Under the pieces are notes generated by a model that was not told where the DNA came from, did no database searches, and saw only the letters and a list, made by a program, of their open reading frames with translations. A program made the translations under genes and the position numbers. This document shows, one piece after another, positions 25,286 to 35,800 of a stretch of 64,000 nucleotides of DNA. Every line of letters starts with the position of its first letter. Position 1 is the first letter of the stretch. This stretch comes from Aulosira sp. FACHB-615 (lineage in GTDB: Bacteria; Cyanobacteriota; Cyanobacteriia; Cyanobacteriales; Nostocaceae), in the NCBI RefSeq assembly GCF_014698045.1, contig NZ_JACJSE010000007.1, positions 186,001 through 250,000 on the forward strand, read 5' to 3'.

Positions 25286-27925
25286 ATGCCCATCAAAACC
25301 AAAATTAGGGATTTTTGGCTCAATATCCGCAAAATCACTCACATTTTAAGTTTATTGTTGTATTTTGTAGTCAGTCTACTGTTGGTGCTGAGTTCGCCTG
25401 TGCTGGCAACTTTACCTGATCATATTTACACAGCATCTTCATTGACAAATGCAACCATTACTGATTTAGAACAAGGTAAAACTCTCTATGATGCTGGACG
25501 TTTTGCGGAAGCGGTAGAAGTATTAACTAAAGCAGCCCAAGCATATAAACAGACAGGAGATAAACTTAAACTAGCTACTACCCTCAGTAATTTATCCCTG
25601 GCTTACCAACAATTAGGCGAACTGACAAAGGCGCAGCAAGCAATTACTGAAAGTTTACAATTGCTGGAAAATAGTCAAAATTCGCCAATATTCGCCCAAT
25701 CACTAGAAATTCAAGGTCGTCTGCAACTGTTGAGGGGAAAGCCAGAAGCAGCTTTAATTAGTTGGCAGCAAACTGAGCAAATTTATCAGCAAACACACAA
25801 TTATAGTGGTGTGGTGCGATCGCAAATCAATCAAGCACAAGCTTGGCGCACACAAGGCTTTTACCGTCGTGCCATTAAAATGCTAGAGGTAGTTAATCAA
25901 CAGTTGCAATCACAACCAGATTCCCTCGAAAAAGCTGTAGGATTGCGATCGCTAGGTAACGCCTTGTTAATATCGGGAAGTCTGGAAACATCCCAAGAAG
26001 TTTTAGCACAAAGTTTAGCGATCGCTCAACGCTTAAAATCTGATTATGATACGGCAGCTACTGTGTTGAGTTTGGGCAACAATGCACGCAAACAAAAAAA
26101 CAAACCAGATGCGATCGCTTACTATCAACAAGCTATCAAACTATCTACTTCACCTTTAACCAAAGTTTCTGCACAACTGAATTATCTAAGTCTGTTAATT
26201 GAAGAGCAAAAACTCACAGAGGCGCTGTCAATATTACCTGAGATTCAATCTCAACTTAACCAACTCCCCCCTAGTCGCAAGGCTATTTATTCCCAGATTA
26301 ATTACGCCCAAAGCTTGATTAAACTAAAAACTGCGAATCGTCAAAAATATGCTCATCTGGACTCTCAACTGCCAGATATGCGAAAAATCGCGCAAATTTT
26401 AGCTAATACTGTCAAACAATCTCAGAGTTTAGGCGATCGCCGTGCCGAAGCCAATGCGCTTTTGAGTTTAGGTCATTTGTACGAACAAACTCAACAATGG
26501 TCAGAGGCGCAAAGTCTAACTCAACAAGGGTTAATTTTAGCCCAGAGTAGCATTATCCCAGATATTGCCTATCGTTTGCAGTGGCAGTTGGGCAGAGTAC
26601 TTTGGCAGAAAAAAAATTTTACAGGTGCGATCGCTGCTTATGATGCCGCAGTCGATACTATCAAATCTATACGGAGTGATTTAGCAACCATCAATCAAGA
26701 CATACAATTTAATTTTCGAGAGAGCGTTGAACCGCTTTATCGTCAATCAGTCGAGTTACTCTTGCAATCTCCAGCAGGGCAAGAAAATGAGAACATCTTA
26801 GATCAAGCACGTCAGCGCATAGAAGCTTTGCAATTAGCAGAAATAGATAACTTCTTTCAAGAAGCTTGTTTAGAAGGTAAAAATATTGTTCTCGATCAAG
26901 TTGTAGATATCGAAAATCCCACCACTGCGATTTTTTATCCGATTATTCTCCCGCAACAACTCCAGGTAATTGTCAAACTACCCAACCAAACTCTAAAACT
27001 TTACAGCATCAATATTACTCAAGCAGAAGTAGAAACAATTGTTACCAACCTGCAAAAACTCTTGGTGAATCCCACAGCGACTAATGCTGTGAAAAGCCAA
27101 TCGCAGATTATTTATAACTGGCTGATTAAACCTGTTGAGTCGGAATTATCAGCCAGGAAAGTTGACACTCTGGTTTTTGTACTGGATGGTGTCTTGCGTA
27201 ACATCCCAATGGCATCGCTTTACAATGGGGAAAAATTCTTAATTGAAAAATATGCGATCGCTTTAAGTGTTGGTTTACAACTGCAAAATCCTCAGCCCAT
27301 AGTACAACAACAATTAAAAGCTTTAGCAGCTGGATTAACGCAACCTCCAGCAGACTTTCCCAACTTGGCACCATTACCAGCAATTCACATGGAAGTTAAT
27401 TCGATTTCCAGTGCGGGAATTGCTACAACCAATCTAATAGATCAGGAATTTACCAGCATAGCTCTCGAAAAAGCAGTCAACTCAGTTCCTTTCAATATCG
27501 TACATTTAGCCACCCACGGCCAGTTTAGTTCTAGTGCTGACAAGACCTTTATCTTAGCTGCCGATGGGCCGATTAATGTCAAACAATTTGACAGCTTACT
27601 TCGCAATCGAGATGAAACTCAAACACAAGCAGTCGAACTATTAGTATTAAGCGCCTGTCAAACTGCAACCGGAGACAAACGCGCCGCTTTAGGACTCGCA
27701 GGTACAGCCATCAGAGCCGGTGCGCGTAGCACCCTAGCTTCTCTGTGGCAAATTGATGATGAATCAACAGCTTTGTTTGTTAGTGAATTTTATCAAGAGC
27801 TAAACAAAGGAAACATCAGCAAAGCTCAAGCTCTCCGTCATGCTCAACTCAAAATCTTGCAACATCCTAATTACAAAGCGCCTAGTTTTTGGTCTGCTTA
27901 TGTTTTAATTGGTAATTGGTTATAG
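25286..27925 (+). CDS. Exported TPR-CHAT domain protein
   Basis: The 879-residue protein has an N-terminal hydrophobic signal (ILSLLLYFVVSLLLVLSSPV, residues about 20-40, then LAT), so it is probably periplasmic or outer-membrane associated. Residues about 55-480 are tetratricopeptide repeats. The C-terminal ~330 residues are a CHAT domain, a caspase-fold peptidase domain: VHLATHGQFSSSADKT gives His744 and LLVLSACQTATGDKRAALG gives Cys791. Both dyad residues are present, so it may be active. Seven HIP1 octamers lie within the gene, matching the genome core. CHAT-TPR proteins are numerous in filamentous cyanobacteria, but their substrates are mostly unknown. Confidence 0.88.
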   Translation: MPIKTKIRDFWLNIRKITHILSLLLYFVVSLLLVLSSPVLATLPDHIYTASSLTNATITDLEQGKTLYDAGRFAEAVEVLTKAAQAYKQTGDKLKLATTLSNLSLAYQQLGELTKAQQAITESLQLLENSQNSPIFAQSLEIQGRLQLLRGKPEAALISWQQTEQIYQQTHNYSGVVRSQINQAQAWRTQGFYRRAIKMLEVVNQQLQSQPDSLEKAVGLRSLGNALLISGSLETSQEVLAQSLAIAQRLKSDYDTAATVLSLGNNARKQKNKPDAIAYYQQAIKLSTSPLTKVSAQLNYLSLLIEEQKLTEALSILPEIQSQLNQLPPSRKAIYSQINYAQSLIKLKTANRQKYAHLDSQLPDMRKIAQILANTVKQSQSLGDRRAEANALLSLGHLYEQTQQWSEAQSLTQQGLILAQSSIIPDIAYRLQWQLGRVLWQKKNFTGAIAAYDAAVDTIKSIRSDLATINQDIQFNFRESVEPLYRQSVELLLQSPAGQENENILDQARQRIEALQLAEIDNFFQEACLEGKNIVLDQVVDIENPTTAIFYPIILPQQLQVIVKLPNQTLKLYSINITQAEVETIVTNLQKLLVNPTATNAVKSQSQIIYNWLIKPVESELSARKVDTLVFVLDGVLRNIPMASLYNGEKFLIEKYAIALSVGLQLQNPQPIVQQQLKALAAGLTQPPADFPNLAPLPAIHMEVNSISSAGIATTNLIDQEFTSIALEKAVNSVPFNIVHLATHGQFSSSADKTFILAADGPINVKQFDSLLRNRDETQTQAVELLVLSACQTATGDKRAALGLAGTAIRAGARSTLASLWQIDDESTALFVSEFYQELNKGNISKAQALRHAQLKILQHPNYKAPSFWSAYVLIGNWL

Positions 27926-28042
27926 TTCAATACGGTTCAGTTAAGAGAATAGTAGGTTTCGTAATTGGTCAGAATTAGAATTTGTTGTTATTGAAGAATC
28001 CATAGTTTATGGCGTTTCCTAATCACATGAGTTACATCATAG

Positions 28043-28066
28043 CCCCTCCTTGCTTGCGGGGAGGGG
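28043..28066. repeat. Short GC-rich palindrome
   Basis: CCCCTCC and GGGGAGGGG flank the loop TTGCTTGC; the unit continues into G-rich sequence. The same kind of AGCCCCTCC...GGGGAGGGG unit is a common intergenic repeat in Nostoc-type genomes, from memory. It could also act as a terminator for the CHAT gene. Confidence 0.5.
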
Positions 28067-28146
28067 TTGGGGGTGGGGTTCTTGTACCTCACTAAAGTGA
28101 GAACCGCTATATGTATTACTTATCAAAATAATTTATTTTTCCCTAT

Positions 28147-28923
28147 TCATAATTTTCTTTCTACTAGTAACATTCTGCGATAAGATAACCATCCACTAGT
28201 TATCATTACCAAAGTAAAAATTAATAAAAACCAAAAATGTGATGCAATTTCACTAAGTTGCTTGCCATTTGTGGAAACTCCCACGAATGCCTCATTCATG
28301 TGATAAATCGGGTTGTATTGAGCAATTTTGATTAAACTTTTCGGAAACAATGAACTTGGTAAAAAGGCTCCACCTAAGATTAATAAAGGTACACCAAAGG
28401 CAGCAACTAAGGAATTTACATCTTCAATTCGCCTAGCTAATTGTGTACCTAAAATAAAACCTAAGCCGACATAAGCAGCGATACTCATCAAAATAATGAT
28501 TAATCCTAAAAAAATTGAACCTTTAAATGTCGCGCCCCAAAACGCAGCAACAGTATACACGAGTAAAGCTTGTCCTAAGCCAATGCAACTATGAGCTAAA
28601 AAAATTCCGAGAAAGTAGGATATACCACTCAATGGTGAGAGAAACAAGCGTTTGAGAGTTTGCTGTTCTCGTTCTGCAACGACAGTTGCAACAGTACCAC
28701 CCAAACAACTAAAAAATAAAGCCGCACCGACTAATGTGGAAGGTGCAGTATATTCAAAAGCTGCGTTGATTGGTAATTTTGCGCGTTCTGCTAAAATAAA
28801 CCCACCGAGAATTAAGACGGAAATTGGAAAAATACTCCAAAAAATGAGGCTACGTCGCCGACGGAGTAATTCAATTAAGATGCGCTGGGTGACAGCGATG
28901 GTTTCGCGCCAATATTTCATCTC
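28147..28923 (-). CDS. ABC-2 type transporter permease
   Basis: The frame opens at GTG 29007, but the family-like sequence starts at ATG 28923 (MKYWRETIAVTQRILIELLR), after a GAG. Other starts such as MAEIVKSK at 28965 remain possible. The ~259-residue protein has six membrane segments and the ABC-2 signature GTVATVVAEREQQTLKRLFL, then SPLSGISYFLGIFLAHS and FLPSSLFPKSLIKIAQYNP. Such permeases pair with an ATPase to export drugs, lipids or polymers. No ATPase gene is adjacent, so the partner must be elsewhere. It is divergent from the flavoprotein gene. Confidence 0.85.
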   Translation of the reverse strand, partial: EMKYWRETIAVTQRILIELLRRRRSLIFWSIFPISVLILGGFILAERAKLPINAAFEYTAPSTLVGAALFFSCLGGTVATVVAEREQQTLKRLFLSPLSGISYFLGIFLAHSCIGLGQALLVYTVAAFWGATFKGSIFLGLIIILMSIAAYVGLGFILGTQLARRIEDVNSLVAAFGVPLLILGGAFLPSSLFPKSLIKIAQYNPIYHMNEAFVGVSTNGKQLSEIASHFWFLLIFTLVMITSGWLSYRRMLLVERKL

Positions 28924-29092
28924 ATTTAGTTTATAGGATTGTTTACTCTTGACAATTTCTGCCATTCTGGCAAAATAATTCAGTTCGGGACTTAGCACGG
29001 TGATCACAGAAATATTCTTAACAATACAATCTGCGAACTCACAGTGATCATTTCACGACTTTGTTAGATGGGAAAAGTTAATTTTGTAACCA

Positions 29093-31033
29093 ATGAGCCA
29101 AATACCTAATTTGCTGGAATCATCTACTATCTCCCGTCGTACACTGCTGAAGTTGTTCGGTGTTGGTACAGTTGCAGGAGTTACAGGATACTCGCGGTTT
29201 AGTAAGCCTAAACCAACGGTATTTCAAAAAGATACTCTAGATTTGCCACAAATATTAAATAAACCTAAAACTGTTGTTGTGATTGGGGGTGGTTTAGCAG
29301 GTTTAGCTTGTGCTTATGAATTAAGTCAACGAGGATTTATTGTCACACTATTAGAAAAATCTCCCCAATTAGGTGGCAAAATTGCTAGTTGGCAAATCGA
29401 AGCGGCTGGTGAAACCTTTATGATGGAACATGGGTTTCATGGCTTTTTTCCCCAGTACTATAACTTGAATAGTTTAGTAGCAGAATTGGGAATAAAGGAT
29501 AATTTTCAATCGCTAAACTTTTACTCTGTGGTTTATCAAGATGCTAAATACAAACCAGAGGTATTTCGCCCCAGTCATTCGGCTTTTCCTTGGAATATTA
29601 TAGACTTAGCGATCGCATCTCCTAATCGTTTGCGTTGGGGCATTAATTTAACGAAAATCAAACATCTGCAAGTCTTTCAAGCTATCACAGGCTTTCAAAG
29701 AGACAAAAATTATCAGCGATTTGATAATATATCTGTGGCTGATTGGGTAGAAACAGAATTTCCCCAAGGTTTATATGATTTATATTTTCTGCCTTTTGCC
29801 AAATCTAGCTTGAATGCACCAGATTTAATGAGTGTGGGAGAACTGATGCAGTTCTTTCATTTTTACTTTTTTGGTAATCCTGAAGGACTGGCTTTTAATG
29901 GTACTAAAGATGATATGGGGACAAGTTTAGTCCAACCGATCGCTCAGGCAATTGTGCAGCGTGGCGGTAAAATTATTACCGATGCAACTGTGACTGAAGT
30001 TGTGGCAGCCAACGGTAAAATTGAGGGTGTGAAATATAGCACCGATGGTAATTATAATTCTGCGCCGTTGACGGTGAAACAAAATACTGCGATCGCAGAT
30101 GACAAGATAGAGTATTTTGGCGCGGCTGATGAAGTATTTGCATTACCTGTAGGTTCTCAGCAAGCAATTTCTCTCACCTGCACTCATCAAGGTTGCACTG
30201 TCCAAAAAGCAGAGGATGGTAGTTTTCAATGTCCTTGTCATGGGGCTAAATTTGCGGCGGATGGTAAAGTTATCAAAGGCCCAGCTAAACGAGATTTAGC
30301 TAAGTTTCAAGTAGCACAACGAGATGGTGATGAATTGCAACTAGTAGCAGTTAATCAAGAGTTGCCATCGCCAGAAAAACTCCAAGCTGATTATTATATT
30401 TTTGCTACCGATGTTCCGGGCGTGCAAACATTATTTCAGCGCATCAATGGCGATGTTGATAAAACAGTACAAAGCCAAGTCAAAAAGCTGAGTATTGCTG
30501 ATCCTTTTGCCGTATGTCGCTTTTGGTTTGACCGCGATTTTGAATGGCAACAAAGTAATTTTACTTCTTTATCTGGCTACCAATTAACAGATAGCATCAC
30601 TCTTTATCATCGCATTCAACAACAATTTATTGAGTGGTCACAACGCACTGGTGGTAGTGTGGTTGAATTACATGCCTATTGTTACAAAGAAAAGCAATTT
30701 CCTACCCAAGCAGCTTTGCTAGAAACTTTTGAACAAGAACTATACAACATTGTGCCAGAGTTAAAACAAGCCAAAATATTGCATCGAGAATTAGTGAACC
30801 AACATAACTTTTCAGGATATCCACCCCATAGTTATGCTGAACGTCCCGAAACCAGTACTAATATTCCGAACTTAATATTTGCGGGTGACTGGGTAAAAAT
30901 GCCTTTTCCCTGCGGTTTAATGGAACGTGCTGTGAGTAGTGGTTTATTAGCCGCCAACGAGATTTTACACCGGGAAGGTTTACAGAGGCGATCGCTCTTC
31001 TCAGTTAATCCCGAAGGACTATTGCAGATATGA
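29093..31033 (+). CDS. FAD-dependent carotenoid desaturase-like protein with an inserted Rieske domain
   Basis: The 646-residue protein has an FAD-binding Rossmann motif (VVVIGGGLAGLACAYELS, from residue 61) and LGGKIASW. The block HGFHGFFPQYYNLNSLVAEL is typical of isorenieratene synthase/CrtU-CruE-like desaturases. A Rieske [2Fe-2S] module is inserted mid-protein: C363-T-H365 and C380-P-C-H383, with Cys368 able to form the usual disulfide. The C-terminal FAGDWVKMPFPCGLMERAV is the second FAD contact. The N-terminus SRRTLLKLFGVGTVAGV resembles a Tat signal, but the twin-Arg motif is not complete. It probably acts on a carotenoid beta-ring, which is inferred. Confidence 0.75.
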   Translation: MSQIPNLLESSTISRRTLLKLFGVGTVAGVTGYSRFSKPKPTVFQKDTLDLPQILNKPKTVVVIGGGLAGLACAYELSQRGFIVTLLEKSPQLGGKIASWQIEAAGETFMMEHGFHGFFPQYYNLNSLVAELGIKDNFQSLNFYSVVYQDAKYKPEVFRPSHSAFPWNIIDLAIASPNRLRWGINLTKIKHLQVFQAITGFQRDKNYQRFDNISVADWVETEFPQGLYDLYFLPFAKSSLNAPDLMSVGELMQFFHFYFFGNPEGLAFNGTKDDMGTSLVQPIAQAIVQRGGKIITDATVTEVVAANGKIEGVKYSTDGNYNSAPLTVKQNTAIADDKIEYFGAADEVFALPVGSQQAISLTCTHQGCTVQKAEDGSFQCPCHGAKFAADGKVIKGPAKRDLAKFQVAQRDGDELQLVAVNQELPSPEKLQADYYIFATDVPGVQTLFQRINGDVDKTVQSQVKKLSIADPFAVCRFWFDRDFEWQQSNFTSLSGYQLTDSITLYHRIQQQFIEWSQRTGGSVVELHAYCYKEKQFPTQAALLETFEQELYNIVPELKQAKILHRELVNQHNFSGYPPHSYAERPETSTNIPNLIFAGDWVKMPFPCGLMERAVSSGLLAANEILHREGLQRRSLFSVNPEGLLQI

Positions 31034-31131
31034 TGAGCAAACCAGATCCTTGACTTCTTAAAGGAATCGAGGATCTGAAGTTTTTTGAGTTATTATCGGT
31101 GACAGATAATATATGAATTAAGAGAATTTTG

Positions 31132-31569
31132 ATGCAAGTGAATAAAATAGCCTTGGTAATTGCAGCAATTATTACTATGTCACCCTTGACTTTAGTAATG
31201 GCAAAAGATGTACAGGCTGCTACTGTGGAAGAACGAGTTAAATCAACACCCAGTAATCAACCAGAACAAACTGTACAAAAAACTTTTACAAATCTCATCA
31301 ATGCCATTGAACAAAACAATTATACCCAGTTTATCTCTCAAGGAAGTCCAGATTTTAAAGAAGGTTTAACCAAACAAATATTTACCCATGTGAGTAAACA
31401 ATTAGCGCCACGCCTCAAGAAAGGTTATTCCTCTGTTTTCTTAACAAAATTAAATCAGCAAGACTATCAAGTTTACTTATGGAAATTGTCGTTTAAAGAT
31501 GGCAGCGATGATATTTTAGCGAGACTTAGCCTGAAAGATGCAAAAGTAGCTGGATTTTGGTTGAACTAA
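31132..31569 (+). CDS. Small exported protein of unknown function
   Basis: ATG 31132 follows an AAGAGAA sequence; a TTG just before it is less likely. The 145-residue product begins with a clear signal peptide (KIALVIAAIITMSPLTLVMA, cleavage near AKDVQAA). The mature part (TVQKTFTNLINAIEQNNYTQF ... VFLTKLNQQDYQVYLWKLSF) looks like a small alpha+beta domain reminiscent of NTF2/DUF3887-like folds, which is a guess. It follows the flavoprotein gene by about 100 bp. Confidence 0.6.
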   Translation: MQVNKIALVIAAIITMSPLTLVMAKDVQAATVEERVKSTPSNQPEQTVQKTFTNLINAIEQNNYTQFISQGSPDFKEGLTKQIFTHVSKQLAPRLKKGYSSVFLTKLNQQDYQVYLWKLSFKDGSDDILARLSLKDAKVAGFWLN

Positions 31570-31608
31570 TATCGTTTCTGATACAAATAGACCGTAGGGG
31601 GAAGGAAA

Positions 31609-31672
31609 GACAAGGGAGACAAGGGAGACAAGGAAGCAATATTTCTACCTTGTCTACCCCCTCTCCCTTGCC
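31609..31672. repeat. GACAAGGGA tandem repeats facing an inverted partner
   Basis: Three 9-bp units GACAAGGGA / GACAAGGGA / GACAAGGAA (31609-31635) are followed by the complementary-type run ACCTTGTCTACCCCCTCTCC (from 31647). Together they can form a long imperfect hairpin between two plus-strand genes. Confidence 0.6.
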
Positions 31673-31748
31673 TCTCTCCACTCCTTGACCAATCAGGAAC
31701 CGTGTCTAGTACAGTATTGTCATAAGCTGGAGATGGGTAATTTCTGTT

Positions 31749-32699
31749 GTGGGTGAGAATGTGTTTTTCAGTGTTGTAATACCAACTTACAATCGTCTGC
31801 CGATTTTAGAAAAGTGCCTCCGAGCCTTGGAAATGCAGGAATTGAGTGCGTCAACTATCGTTACTGATTACGAAGTTGTTTTAGTAGATGATGGTTCTAC
31901 TGACGGAACCTTAGAATGGTTGGCGGCACACAAGCAAGAGTTTCCCCATGTGCGATGCTTTCAGCAAGACCATGCTGGCCCGGCGGCGGCGCGGAATTTG
32001 GGGGTAGAGCAAGCACTTGGTGATACGATTATATTTATCGATAGCGATTTAGTAGTGCTGGAAAACTTTCTACAAGCTCACGCTGACGCATTATTGCAGG
32101 GAAAAGAGAAATTAGGAAGCGATCGCTTCTTTACTTACGGTGCAGTAATTAATACTTGTAACTTCGAGAATCCCACGGCGGAACCTTATAAAATTACCGA
32201 TTTCTCTGCGGCTTTTTTCGCTACAGGTAACGTCGCTATTCCTAAACATTGGTTGACTAAAGCTGGCTTATTTGATACTGGTTTTCAACTTTATGGATGG
32301 GAAGATTTGGAATTAGGTGTCCGACTGAAAAATTTAGGACTACAACTAATTAAATGTCCCGCCGCCGTAGGATATCATTGGCATCCACCCTTTAATTTAG
32401 AACAAATTCCAAACTTGATTGAAAAAGAAATTCAACGCGGACGCATGGGAGTTTTGTTTTACCAAAAGCATCCCACTTGGGAAGTGCGAATGATGATTCA
32501 AATGACATGGCTGCACCGTTTACTGTGGGGAATTCTCTCACTTAATGGCCTGCTGAATGAAAATACAATGGCTCCCTTTCTACGCTGGCTGATTAAATTA
32601 GGTAAACCCCAATTAGCTTTGGAAGTAGCTCGAATTTTTCTCAATTGGTACAACGTCAAAGGCGTATATGAAGCCTATGCACAGTCAACTGTGAAGTAG
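31749..32699 (+). CDS. Family 2 glycosyltransferase
   Basis: The start is GTG 31749 (MGENVFFSVVIPTYNRLPIL); another GTG at 31761 is possible. The 316-residue protein has VLVDDGSTDG (45-54), HAGPAAARNLGV, and FIDSDLVVLENF with a DSD metal motif (98-100). Its LYGWEDLELGVRLKNLGLQL resembles the galactosyltransferase C-terminal module (Glyco_transf_7C), which carries the acidic catalytic residue. It is separate from the main polysaccharide cluster and has no glycan-related neighbour, so its target is unknown. Confidence 0.88.
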   Translation: MGENVFFSVVIPTYNRLPILEKCLRALEMQELSASTIVTDYEVVLVDDGSTDGTLEWLAAHKQEFPHVRCFQQDHAGPAAARNLGVEQALGDTIIFIDSDLVVLENFLQAHADALLQGKEKLGSDRFFTYGAVINTCNFENPTAEPYKITDFSAAFFATGNVAIPKHWLTKAGLFDTGFQLYGWEDLELGVRLKNLGLQLIKCPAAVGYHWHPPFNLEQIPNLIEKEIQRGRMGVLFYQKHPTWEVRMMIQMTWLHRLLWGILSLNGLLNENTMAPFLRWLIKLGKPQLALEVARIFLNWYNVKGVYEAYAQSTVK

Positions 32700-32799
32700 A
32701 AATGGGGTAAAAATTTGCTTATCCTGAGAGGATATTTTAAAATTTAATACCTCAAATTACGGTGTGTATTATGGCAACGCTGAACGCATCAAAAAAGAT

Positions 32800-32868
32800 G
32801 GTGCGTTACGGCTATTTTTCACACTCTTAAGTTCCGAAATCCTTGCGTAGCCGTAACACACCCTACTT
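32800..32868. repeat. Inverted repeat, GGTGCGTTACGGC type
   Basis: GGTGCGTTACGGCTA near 32800 is inverted as TAGCCGTAACACACCCTAC near 32849, enclosing about 35 nt. A further GGTGCGTTACGGCTTA copy occurs near 38932. It looks like a MITE-like or palindromic dispersed repeat between convergent genes and may also end transcription. Confidence 0.65.
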
Positions 32869-32899
32869 AATAAGTATTATCTGCCTGTGAATAGAAAAT

Positions 32900-35800
32900 T
32901 TATACCACGGTTGAAAGATTGATTTTGACGATTAAATCATTAAAATCGCGATCGCCACCACCAGATATATCTTCAAAACCAAAGGTATTATTTCCTAGTA
33001 AGCGAATGTGATCAGTTTTGTCAGCATTAGCCCCCAAAAACGGGAAATAAATGGCCGGATCATTATTTGGATTACTATCTAACAGCGCATCGGGACGACC
33101 ATTCACAATAATAAACGGAACAAAGATTCCCCCTGCTTGGAAAGTACCAGTCAAAGAAGCACTACCTTGATTACTTACCGCCAAATCAATTCCCGCGACT
33201 CGATTCCGCACCGCAGCCTCAATATAACCTGCTTGTCCTGTAAGTAAATCAACCTTGCCGTCACCATTGGTATCAATTCCCCCATTTTCATCAACTACCT
33301 GATAGAAGCCGACATAGTTGTCGTAGGTTGCTTCTCGATAAACCGAAAATTCGGCTTTCACCGCAGTTTGAACATCTCGTAAATCAATCAGTTCCGCTTG
33401 GAAATTATTTTGCAGATTTGTACCCAAAGGTAAATCTTGATCTGTTTGCTGAATTCTCACCACTAAATGATTAAACTCTGTCGCATTGTTATTAAAAGGG
33501 TCTTTCCAACCCACAGAGAAAGCATTTTCACCCAAGTCAGTAACTTTTTGTGTGGTGACACTAGAAAACAGTAACTTGTTAATCAAGCTGGAATTGTTGC
33601 GTACAGAATCAAGGGTACCGTCTGTCACTAATAAAAAGCGGAAATTCTGACTATTATCTAGTTCTAGTATGGTGCTGAGATTATTATAGTCAAAGCCATT
33701 GGGGTTATTCTTTAGCGCCGATAAAATTACCTTTGACCTGGTTAATGCAGCTTCGGCATAACCATTTGCACCAGGAGCGATACCGTCAATCGTACCTTGA
33801 GGATCATCAACAGTAAAGAAACCCAGTTCATTGACGACATTGGCACTACGTCCTGTCAACTGAACTTTCAGTCTGACTTTTTCATTCTCACCTGACAAGA
33901 AAAAGACATCATCTTTGGGGTTAGTCAATCCTGTTGCTTCATTTATCCCCACATTCACATTACGAGTAACAGCGATACTATCTGCAACGCCATCATAAAC
34001 AAGAAAACTGATAGTGCGAGTACCTGTACTGGGGTTATCGCTGCTGTTACGATATTTAATACTTCGCAGTGCTGCTTGATATTGAGCAACTGTGGCAGTA
34101 CCACTTAAGGTTAAAAAACCATTATCGTAGTCGCCATTTATCCCATTTTGCTCAGTGAACTCAAGGATGTCTTCTAGGCTATTAAAACCATCATTAATGC
34201 GAATTACGGCAATAGTTAAGTTAGGGGAATCAACATCGGTAACAGTAATGTTAGAGTCAATAGTTATGCTGCTGTTGTTGATATATTTAACAGCATTCTT
34301 AGTAGTAACAACAACAGGGGCATCATTGACTGAACTTACATTAATATTACGAGTGGCAGTATTACTGGACAAGTTATTATTGACGACAAAGCTGATGGTG
34401 CGTGTGACAGTGCTGGGTTTTTCGCTGCGGTTGCGATATGTAATACTTCGCAGTGCCTCTTGATATTGGTCAACAGTAGCAGTACCAGTTAAAGTCAAAA
34501 CACCGTTGCTGTATCTGCCAGTGATGCCGTTTTGATTAGTAAAGCTCAAAATGTCTTCTGTGCTGACAAAACCACTAGTAATGCTGACAGTGGCACCAGT
34601 CAAGTTTGTGGAGTCGGGATCGTTAACTATCAGGTTAGAGTCAATGGCTGTAGTCGCGTTTTCGGTGTATTGGAGGGTGCGGCTAGTAGCAATGATAGTA
34701 GGGGCATCATCAACTGCACTCACACTAATATTGCGGGTGACAGTATTACTATCTAGGTCGCCATCATTGACAACAAAACTAATGGTACGGGTGGTGGTAC
34801 TGGGGTTATCGCTGCTGTTGCGATATTTAACACTTCGCAGTGCGGTTTGATATTGGGCAACGGTGGCAGTACCAGTTAAAGTCAAAACACCATCGCTATA
34901 ACTGCCAGTGATGCCATTTTGGTTAGTGAACTCAAGGATATCTCCGTCTCTAATAGAATCACTAGTAATGCTGATGGTGGCACTATTTAGGTTGGTGGAA
35001 TTAACATCGTTAACGGTGAGGCTAGAGTCGATGGTTGTAGCCGCATCATTTTCTGTGTAGGTGATGGGAGTTGTGCTGGTGAGAGTAATGACCGGGGCAA
35101 CAGGTTCTACAATTGTTAAAGTAGATGTGCTATTTGTGTCTAGGATGTAGTCTGAGCCAGATTCTAGGTTAAGAGTAACTGTTTCGTTGGGGTCAGTTAC
35201 ATTATCAGCTACAGCTACAACTCTTAAGGTGGCAGTAGTTTGTCCAGGGGCAATGGTAAAAGTGTTGCCTGAGACAGCAGTAATATTTGTGCCGGCTTCT
35301 AGAGTGTAGTCATTGGTAGTAGTGGCGTTGCTACCGGTGGTGTTGAAGTTGACGGTTAAGCCACCATTTGGGGCAGGAGAATCGAGGGTAATGGTAAATG
35401 TGCCATCTGCAATGCCTTCTTTGGGGTTGGTGCCGGCAGCAATGCTGATTTTGGTGGTATTCAACAGCACTGAGACATTGCTGCTGTTTTCATTAGCAAC
35501 AGCCAAGTCGAGCTTGCCGTCTTTGTTGAAGTCTCCTGCTGTGACTGAGAAGGGACTATTACCAACGGTGAAGTTGGTTGCGGTGCCGAAACTGCCTGAG
35601 CCGTTGCCTAACAGCACTGAAACATTGTTGCTGCTAAAATTAGCAACAATCAAGTCGAGGTTGCCGTCGCCGTTGAAGTCTCCTGCTGTGACTGAGAAGG
35701 GACTAGTGCCGACGGTGAAGTTAGTGGCGGTGCTAAAGTTGCCTAAGCCATTGCCTAAAAGCACTGAGACGTTGTTGCTGTTTTCATTAGCAACAGCCAA

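Noticed and set aside
25286..27925. CHAT protein considered as part of a type III-E CRISPR (craspase) or gasdermin system
   Set aside because: No CRISPR array, Cas gene or gasdermin-like gene lies nearby, and the protein has an export signal.
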